Shown piece by piece: positions 56,767-64,000 of a DNA stretch of 64,000 nt. Both the position numbers and the translations under genes were made by a program. The notes beneath the pieces were generated by a model, which worked only from the letters and a program-made list of their open reading frames with translations, ran no database searches and was not told the origin of the DNA. Where the stretch lies: positions 110,531,501-110,595,500 of the forward strand of contig CM065811.1 in NCBI GenBank assembly GCA_033398695.1. Reading direction: 5' to 3'. The stretch comes from Orobanche coerulescens (lineage: Eukaryota; Streptophyta; Magnoliopsida; Lamiales; Orobanchaceae). The stretch's first letter is position 1. Each line of letters starts with the position of its first letter.

Positions 56767-57623
56767 GCAGCGCGATCGGCGCCCGGACGACGATCTCCCG
56801 CCCGATCGCCAATATCGACCTACGAATAAAGCGATCGGCAGCCGAGCGACGATCGCCAGTCCTCCGGCCCGATCGCCGATCATCACGCTACATCATCAGC
56901 AACCCATAGGACACGATCGCCATCTACAGTCCAACATTTAACATGAGGGACTAAGGCTCGCGATCGCCTCCACCGAACATCATAAAGCCATGGTCCTGGT
57001 AGTCGATGGAACCAGCTGCTTCGGCCATGCAAGGTCCCTTTCGGCCGAGATCGCCCGCCCTTCGTTTAAATACGAGGCCGGCGTAGTCTGAGGGCTCTCC
57101 AAATTTAATCAGTGGACACGTGCCACTACCCCTGTCTCAACGTACACCGTCGAGGTCGGCCATCTCCATGGCTGGCCGAGGTGGAAGCAGAACTAACAAG
57201 CCGCGGGCGTGGAGTTGATTCATCCGACGCTGCCCCGCGCAAGGACTCCTCTAGACCGAGACCGCACGCCCTTTGTTTAAATACGAGGCGAGGCGCAGCC
57301 TAACAGAGGACCCTCATAATAAAGTGAGTCACGAGACACTCAATGTCTTCGCGCACCAAGACACGGTCATGGAGTCGGTCCATCGATCTCCGCGACTGTG
57401 CACGATTCCTCAAACAAGAGAAACCACCAAGTTTCCGAGGGGGATCGGCCAATGTTGTTTTTGCAGGTACAAGACCAAAAGATAGCTAGCCAATCGACCA
57501 TGATAGCCCAAGTCCGAATCCTAAGTCAGCTCAGCAAAGATTGCCCGTCCTCATCCTCACACGATCGCCAGCAAGAACCACCTCGCCCCATGTCTTCAAC
57601 ATAGAAGCAAGCTTTGGGGCAAT
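56767..57623 (+). other. Non-coding interior of unit A
   Basis: About 860 bp rich in CGATCG (for example the GCGATCGGC and ACGATCGCC sites near 56773-56930). Two TTTAAATACGAGGC boxes (57064 and 57276) each follow a CCGCCCTT/ACGCCCTT stretch and could be TATA-like. Ends in a purine-rich stretch before LTR 2. The antisense accessory gene of elements 1 and 2 is absent. Confidence 0.6.
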
Positions 57624-58777
57624 TGTTGTGTCAAGAATTAACACTCTCCGACCGGCGATCGCCTCGGAGATCGGGCGACCGAGTCACTGCCGAGCAGCCG
57701 AGGCAGAACTGCCGCCCAGCGACCAGGCGGCTGAGCCTTAACCCAGCGGACAAGCTAAATCGGCCAACCGAAGGTCCCAGGACAAGTCCCGGTGCCGAGC
57801 GATCGACATCAAATACGATCGTCTCTCGGTACCCGGCGACAGACTCCTTCTGACCGACAAGCGGATGACCATCCCTCGGCACCTGCCGACCGACCCTTGG
57901 TGACCGACCGATGCCGACCCTCGGCAGCTGGCCGATGGCGACCTCTGATGACCAGCTAAGAGACGACCGCCTCATGTCGATCAGGGCCGATGGCCATCCA
58001 GTCGGCAAAGGCCGAGCCTCAAGACTGGCACCACGTGCAAGAGCCGAGACAAGATCAGCGAACCTCGGATCATTGACCACAGCCTGGCAGAATCTCTCCA
58101 CCAGCCGACAAGCCGCCGAAAGTTGTCAGTAGGGCTGCATGTGCCAGTGATTCCGCCGAAAGATGTCAGTAGGGCCGTATGTGACAGTGACTCCGGACGC
58201 GTGCTGGCTCCTCATTGGACCGCCCAGCTGGCGCCTGCCTCTTCCTTGGACTTTAGCCCAACAGCCCGGGTGATCGCCCCATTATAATATTGGCCGGCGG
58301 ACGATCGCCCCATTATTATAATGGCCGGAAGGCGATCGCCCGCGAAAGGACAAGACCCGGCTGCCACTATATATACAAGGCTCCCTGCACTTGGATTCTT
58401 CTTCAACTTCCTTCGGATTTCACGCAATACAGAAGCAAAACATCAAGCACTTGGCTATCTCCAACTCTTGGCAACAGCTATCATTCGGTCTTACTTCTCC
58501 CGGCCTCTCTCATCAGGAAGACGATCGGCGGGGACGAAGAACACCGAGCTTCGCTCAAGAGCCGGATTAACAGAGTCTTTTTACACTCATTGTATTTATA
58601 TTTCTCTCATTAATACTTGTATCCACGAATATTTGTATTAATATCATCTCGCGAGAGCATTCAAGCCCGGGCCTAACAAACTCGGCAAATCTTGTATTAT
58701 TTATCTTCTCTCGGAAGTGCTCCCGCAATTGTTGTTTGTTGTCCACCTTCCAGCAGTATTAATCTTCGGATAAATAA
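57624..58777 (+). repeat. Tat-type LTR 2, missing its last ~15 bp
   Basis: Identical in plan to LTR 1; TATATATA at 58368-58375. It stops at CGGATAAATA, without TTTTGGGCAACAACA, and runs straight into an internal part of LTR 3. Confidence 0.87.
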
Positions 58778-59659
58778 CCAACTCCTTCCGACCGACAAGC
58801 GGACGACCATCCCTCGGCACCTGCCGACCGACCCTTGGTGACCGACCGATGCCGACCCTCGGCAGCCGGCCGATGGCGACCTCTGATGACCAGCTAAGAG
58901 ATGACCGCCTCATGTCGATCAGGACCGATGGCCATCCAGTCGGCAAAGGCCGAGCCTCAAGACTGGCACCACATGCAAGAGCCGAGACAAGATCCGCGAA
59001 TCTCGGATCATTGACCACAGCCTGGCAGAATCTCTCCACCAGCCGACAAGCCACCGAAAGTTGTCAGTAGGGCTGCATGTGCCAGTGATTCCGCCGAAAG
59101 CTGTCAGTAGGGCCGCATGTGACAGTGACTCCGGACGCGTGCTGGCTCCTCATTGGACCGCCCAGCTGGCGCCTGCCTCTTCCTTGGACTTTAGCCCGAC
59201 AGCCCGGGTGATCACCCCATTATAATATTGGCCGGCGGACGATCGCCCCATTATTATAATGGCCGGAAGGCGATCGCCCGCGAAAGGACAAGACCCGGCT
59301 GCCACTATATATACAAGGCTCCCTGCACTTGGATTCTTCTTCAACTTCCTTCGGATTTCACGCAATACAGAAGCAAAACACCCAGCACTTGGCTATCTCC
59401 AACTCTTGGCAACAGCTATCATTCGGTCTTACTTCTCCCGGCCTCTCTCATCAGGAAGACGATCGGCGGGGACAAAGAACACCGAGCTTCGCTCAAGAGC
59501 CAGATTAACATAGTCTTTTTACACTCATTGTATTTAGATTTCTCTCATTAATACTTGTATCCACGAATATTTGTATTAATATCATCTCGCGAGAGCATTC
59601 AAGCCCGGGCCGAACAAACCCGGCAATTCTTGTATTATTTATCTTCTCTCGGAAGTGCT
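58778..59659 (+). repeat. Tat-type LTR 3, lacking both ends
   Basis: Starts inside U3 (ACTCCTTCCGACCGACAAG, ~215 bp into the LTR) and stops in U5 after GGAAGTGCTC, where gag sequence begins. TATATATA at 59306-59313 is retained. Confidence 0.85.
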
Positions 59660-60871
59660 CCGCGTCGAAGAAAGCCGCTGACCAGCCGGCCAGACCCCCC
59701 ATTCCGTCCCAGTCTGAGCCGCAGCCGATGGTGGAAGGCAGCCGCCGCGGTCAGAGACGTTCGATCTCGCCTCGGACGGCGGCCTGCTCTCGCTCGATCG
59801 GGCCCAACCAATGAACAGATCGAAGAGGCCATAGCCGCCCTTCAGGGGCGACGGAGTGCTCTCAACGCGCCTCCCGCTATCACCCCCTCGGCCGCCCGCC
59901 GGAAGTCCAAGCGGAAGCTCAAGGCGTTACTGGCCGAGCGATCGCCAGGAGGCTCTCGCCCGCAAGAGGAGGCGTTCGGCAGCCGGGGCACCTCTGTCTT
60001 CGATCGCCTGGGCAGTGACCCGACCTGGCGACCGGGGCAGTCCGGTCCCAGCTACGAGACGACGGAACTTGAGTCCGTCACCAGGAGCTCGGCCTACCCG
60101 GCTCCCAGAAGGCAGCCTAGCCGTCTGGCTCCCGCTCGCCAAATAGCCGAGGTTGGCTGCAGCGGAGTCCGGAGATCGGTACACGATTGCCTCGGCACCC
60201 GCTCCCAAAGCCGATCCGCAAGCAACCGAGCCACAGCGATTGCCGCATTACAACGTCAGCTCGACGACGTGAAAGCGCTCCTGGAATCCAGGGCAGGCGC
60301 CATGAAGACGATCGCCGAGCCAAGCGAGCCGCTCGCGATCGACATCGAGCTCGCCCCCGTGCAGCACAAGATCGCTCCTCCGCAAACTCCTATGTACGAG
60401 GGGCGATCGGACCCCCAGACACACCTGAGGAAGTTCAACATCTACATGACCGGGTGTGGGGCATCTGACGCGACCCGGTGCCGAATGTTCCCTCTGACGC
60501 TGGACGACCTCGCCCACTGGTGGTACACTTCATTGCCACCTCGGTCCATTGGCTCCTTTAACGAGCTGGCGCACGTCTTCACGGAATACTTCGCCACCAG
60601 AGTTGTCCGGCCAGAAGGTCGCCTTCGCATGATGCAAATCAAGAAGGGAGAAGAAGAGTCCGACTCGGACTACATCGACCGGGTAGACGTGATCATCCTC
60701 AACGGCGAGCCCATAAGCGATGAGACCGCCCTCTACGCGGTCCTAGGAGGATTTCAGGGTTTTTCGCCTATGTTCAGGCATCTCACGAAGAACCAACCTA
60801 CAACCTACGCAGCCTTCCGGGCTAGAGCCGCAGATTTTCTGTCCAGGCAAAGGTTCCTTCTTAGCCTGTGA
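59660..60871 (+). pseudogene. gag: Gag of unit B, fused to LTR sequence
   Basis: Enters the gag at GCGTCGAAGAAAGCC without the first few codons. The open frame reaches back into LTR 3 but has no ATG there; the first in-frame Met is at AGAMKTIAEP (about 60301). The core is intact: HLRKFNIYMTGCGASDA, LTLDDLAHWWYTS, DYIDRVDVI, end RQRFLLSL at 60871. It lacks the frameshift of unit A near 56116. Could only make a shortened Gag. Confidence 0.75.
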
Positions 60872-61728
60872 GCAGCGCGATCGGCGCCCGGACGACGATC
60901 TCCCGCCCGATCGCCAATATCGACCTACGAATAAAGCGATTGGCAGCCGAGCGATGATCGCCAGTCTTCCGGCCCGATCGCCGATCATCACGCTACATCA
61001 TCAACAACCCGGAGGACACGATCGCCATCTACAGTCCAGCATTTAACATGACGGACTAAGGCTCGCGATCGCCTCCACCGCACATCATAAAGCCATGGTC
61101 CTGGTAGTCGATGGAACCGGCTGCTTCGGCCATGCAAGGTCCCTTTCAGCCGAGATAGACCGCCCTTCATTTAAATACGAGGCCGGCGTAGTCTGAGAGC
61201 TCTCCAAATTTAATCAGTGGACACGTGCCACTACCCCCGTCTCAACGTACACCGTCGAGGTCGGCCATCTCCATGGCTGGCCGAGGTGGAAGCAGAGCTA
61301 ACAAGCCGCGGGCGTGGAGTTGATTCATCCGACGCTGCCCCGCGCAAGGACTCCTCTAGACCGAGACCGCACGCCCTTCGTTTAAATACGAGGCGAGGCG
61401 CAGCCTAACAGAGGACCCTCATAATAAAGTGAGTCACGAGACACTCAATGTCTTCGCGCACCAAGACACGGTCATGGAGTCGGTCCATCGATCTCCGCGA
61501 CTGTGCACGATTCCTCAAACAAGCGAAACCACCAAGTTTCCTAGGGGGATCGGCCAATGTTGTTTTTGCAGGTACAAGACCGAAAGATAGCTAGCCAATC
61601 GACCATGATAGCCCAAGTCCGAATTCTAAGTCAGCTCAGCAAAGATCGCCCGTCCTCATCCTTACACGATCGCCAGCAAGAACCACCTCGCCCCATGTCT
61701 TCAACATAGGAGCAAGCTGGGGGGCAAT
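60872..61728 (+). other. Non-coding interior of unit B
   Basis: Collinear with 56767-57623, including both TTTAAATACGAGG boxes. Ends AGCTGGGGGGCAAT, a better polypurine tract than in unit A (AGCTTTGGGGCAAT). Confidence 0.65.
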
Positions 61729-62865
61729 TGTTGTGTCAAGAATTAACACTCTCCGACCGGCGATCGCCTCGGAGATCGGGCGACCGAGTCACTGCCGAGC
61801 AGCCGAGGCAGAACTGCCGACCAGCGACCAGGCGGTCGAGCCTTAACCCAGCGGACAAGCTAAATAGGCCAACCGAAGGTCCCAGGACAAGTCCCGGTGC
61901 CGAGCGACCGACATCAAATACAATCGTCTCTCGGTACCCGGCGACCGACTCCTTCCGACCGACAAGCGGACGACCATCCCTCGGCACCTGCCGACCGACC
62001 CTTGGTGACCGACCGATGCCGACCCTCGGCAGCTGGCCGATGGCGACCTCTGATGACCAGCTAAGAGACGACCGCCTCATGTCGATCAGGGCCGATGGCC
62101 ATCCAGTCGGCAAAGGCCGAGCCTCAAGACTGGCACCACATGCAAGAGCCGAGACAAGATCCGCGAATCTCGGATCATTGACCACAGCCTGGCAGAATCT
62201 CTCCACCAGTCGACAAGCCGCCGAAAGTTGTCAGTAGGGCTGCATGTGCCAGTGATTCCGCCGAAAGCTGTCAGTAGGGCCGCATGTGACAGTGACTCCG
62301 GACGCGTGATGGCTCCTCATTGGACCGCCCAGCTGGCGCCTGCCTCTTCCTTGGACTTTAGCCCGACAGCCCAGGTGATCGCCCCATTTTAATATTGGCC
62401 GGAAGGCGATCGCCCGCGAAAGGACAAGACCCGGCTGCCACTATATATACAAGGCTCCCTACACTTGGATTCTTCTTCAACTTCCTTCGGATTTCACGCA
62501 ATACATAAGCAAAACATCAAGCACTTGGCTATCTCCAACTCTTGGCAACAACTATCATTCGGTCTTACTTCTCCCGGCCTCTCTCATCAGGAAGACGATC
62601 GGCGGGGACGAAGAACACCGAGCTTCGCTCAAGAGCCGGATTAACAGAGTCTTTTTACACTCATTGTATTTAGATTTCTCTCATTAATACTTGTATCCAC
62701 GAATATTTGTATTAATTTCATCTCGCGAGAGCATTCAAGCCCGGGCCTAACAAACCCGGCAAATCTTGTATTATTTATCTTCTCTCGGAAGTGCTCCCGC
62801 AATTGTTGTTTGTTGTCCGCCTTCCAGCAGTATTAATCTTCGGATAAATATTTTGGGCAACAACA
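61729..62865 (+). repeat. Tat-type LTR 4 (3' LTR of the composite)
   Basis: 1137 bp, complete ends; TATATATA at 62442-62449. One of the 31-bp GATCGC units of U3 is missing compared with LTR 1, which accounts for most of the length difference. Confidence 0.88.
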
Positions 62866-62941
62866 GCGTTCGCCTGGTGGATCTCCCGGTGTGGGGTCCA
62901 CGGCACTATAATAACCCAATGGGATTTTGGAGGTGTTACAA
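62866..62941 (+). mobile_element. Host chromovirus-type LTR, last 76 bp
   Basis: GCGTT duplication, then CGCCTGGTGGATCTCCC and TTTGGAGGTGTTACA, the LTR terminus. The equivalent terminus in the giant LTR (8880-8947) has CCTGGTGGGTTC and GGGGGTGTTACA. Confidence 0.7.
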
Positions 62942-63678
62942 TTAGAGAGATGATAAATTCATATTTATCCATCAACTATCCTGATGAACGACTCTGTAGG
63001 TCTGTCTCAGCCGGCATTGGGAGGAACCAATGAGTGCGGGCAACACTTAGCTAGCCTAGTGGGCCGCACTGTAAACCCCGACTGAAAACTAATGAAGGGT
63101 TCATTCTAGAACCATTATGTCGTGAATATCATATACGTATAGACACTTCATCAGATGTCCCGGTCATGTCTTCGAGTCACGGTAAAGTCAAACCCTACTG
63201 TTGACTATGCTATCAATATATGCACATGTCCTAGCATCAGTTATACAAGTCATACTCAAAACTGAATGCCCAATTAAGTTTATCGACTTACTAAAATTTT
63301 ACATAAATAATCCCTAAACACTTCCAGTGCACTTCTCTCTTATCCGGTAACAAGAGTGGAATGTTCACTTCACTTCCTCGAATTCCTCTTTCCATACTGA
63401 AAGAATAATGTTCGATCACGATCATAGCTCAAATATGCCTCAACGGCCAATCTAGAATGCTAAGTTAATAGCCAAACATGAGTATACATGCTCAACAGAT
63501 AAACAATCACATCAATCATGCTAATCATAGCCAATACAGAGCTCACACGCTCCAAAACAAATAATCATAAGTCCATTATACCACTAATGTCACATACACG
63601 TTTCAACAAAACTTGTATAATCAATTACATAATGAGTGTATGAACATAAAAGAGAATCGAGTCCTTACATAGGTCAAT
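62942..63678. other. Unassigned repeat-like sequence
   Basis: AT-rich, no supported gene, no LTR ends recognised. The style (GAGTGCGGGCAACACTTAGC, GTGGGCCGCACTGTAAACC) suggests a chromovirus LTR or interior in minus orientation, but I cannot match it to another part of the window. Confidence 0.4.
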
Positions 63679-63912
63679 CGATTGGCCGTTCTAAGGCAAT
63701 CGAGGTATTGAATTGGGACTGTCGAGGATAGTTCCCATCCATTGAGTTGTTGTTATCGATTGGTCGTTCTAAGACAATTAAGGTATTGAATTGGGACTAT
63801 CGTGGATAGTTCCCATCCGCTGAGTTGTTGTTATCGATAGACCATCCTAAGGCAATTGAGGTATTTGAATTGGGACCGCGGAGGACAGTGCCCATCCGTG
63901 AGTTATTGTTGT
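63679..63912 (+). repeat. 78-bp tandem repeat (three units)
   Basis: Units start at 63679, 63757 and 63835 with CGATTGGCCGTTCTAAGGCA or variants and contain GGATAGTTCCCATCC and GAGTTGTTGTTAT. The last unit leads into the sequence shared with 13966-14116. Confidence 0.85.
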
Positions 63913-64000
63913 CGTGTTGGCCGACTCAAGGCAGCACACTATCGTTCTTGTGAATTCGGTAATCTTGTGATCGCTGCCGTTTGTAATTGATTGTGTTTTA
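63913..64000 (+). repeat. Second copy of the host-LTR block
   Basis: GACTCAAGGCAGCACACTAT and GTAATTGATTGTGTTTTA match 14035-14116. It is cut by the window end. Confidence 0.75.

Larger units (their letters stand above)
54245..62865 (+). mobile_element. Gag-only Tat-type composite (two units, four LTR pieces)
   Basis: Flanked by GCGTT (54240-54244, 62866-62870), so the 8.6 kb behave as one insertion. Unit A: LTR 54245-55412, gag, interior, LTR 57624-58777. Unit B: LTR piece 58778-59659, gag lacking its start, interior, LTR 61729-62865. No protease, reverse transcriptase or integrase, so it is non-autonomous, like the plant elements that carry only gag. LTR R-U5 closely resembles that of the Tat-like elements 1 and 2, whose autonomous relatives may mobilise it. 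Confidence 0.85.

Noticed and set aside
54890..57600. GCGATCGC octamers as a cyanobacterial HIP1 signature
   Set aside because: The same octamer is over-represented in many cyanobacteria, but here it is confined to Tat-type retrotransposons in plant DNA; coincidence of a CG-rich palindrome.
59555..59659. LTR-initiated start of a 438-codon Gag fusion protein
   Set aside because: The upstream extension has no ATG; it opens with TTG, which plants do not normally use. The first in-frame Met is near 60301.
62942..63678. A possible host gene or promoter at the right end
   Set aside because: No open frame, splice pattern or motif of value; the style matches chromovirus repeat sequence, so it was left unassigned.

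Overview
The window looks like the repetitive part of a large flowering-plant (probably eudicot) nuclear genome. I find no host gene, no RNA gene and no prokaryotic feature. Almost every base belongs to LTR retrotransposons inserted into one another. Evidence: Ty1/copia and Ty3/gypsy gag-pol motifs, LTRs bounded by TG..CA, primer sites resembling the complement of plant initiator tRNA-Met, polypurine tracts, and 5-bp target duplications that pair up.

Layout. 1-3914: 3' part of a Tat-like gypsy element with an antisense, intron-containing accessory gene, plus its 3' LTR. 3915-10593: tandem of a non-autonomous chromovirus-like element with ~4.6-kb LTRs and a 390-bp interior. 10594-13965: a second, 5'-truncated Tat-like element. 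13966-64000: an old chromovirus-type LTR (pieces at 13966-14281, 24257-25029, 53910-54244, 62866-62941) split by three insertions. (i) A nearly intact SIRE/Maximus-type copia, 14282-24256, minus strand, with gag, pol and an extra ORF3. (ii) A four-LTR tandem of a non-autonomous copia, 25030-53909. It is itself invaded by a decayed Tekay-type chromovirus (26347-38377, carrying a foreign solo LTR at 27440-29702) and by a giant-LTR non-autonomous chromovirus (43040-52221). (iii) A gag-only Tat-type composite, 54245-62865. The right end holds unassigned repeat DNA and a 78-bp tandem repeat.

Main discovery. Four LTR families from two superfamilies (the SIRE copia, the non-autonomous copia, the Tekay gypsy, the giant-LTR gypsy) carry in U3, next to a TATA-like box, an array of 12-bp palindromes with consensus TWRCGYRCGYWA. 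The palindromes come in doublets whose starts are almost always 23-24 bp apart (range seen 19-25). Three more doublets, followed by a TATA box, sit between pol and ORF3 of the SIRE element, so ORF3 seems to have its own promoter of the same design. The solo LTR uses another palindrome (GCCGCGGC) in doublets 20-21 bp apart. The Tat-type LTRs use GATCGC sites 31 bp apart. The Tat antisense gene also has its own TATA box with CGATCG sites upstream. My inference is that each accessory protein, or a host factor, recognises the paired sites, and that non-autonomous families share the system by carrying the same sites. This resembles the motif-array-recognising anti-silencing proteins known from VANDAL DNA transposons, but it is unproven.

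Timing. The SIRE LTRs differ at about 15 of 1556 positions by my reading, so this element is young and its ORFs are open. The Tekay, non-autonomous copia and Tat coding regions are broken by stops, frameshifts or deletions.
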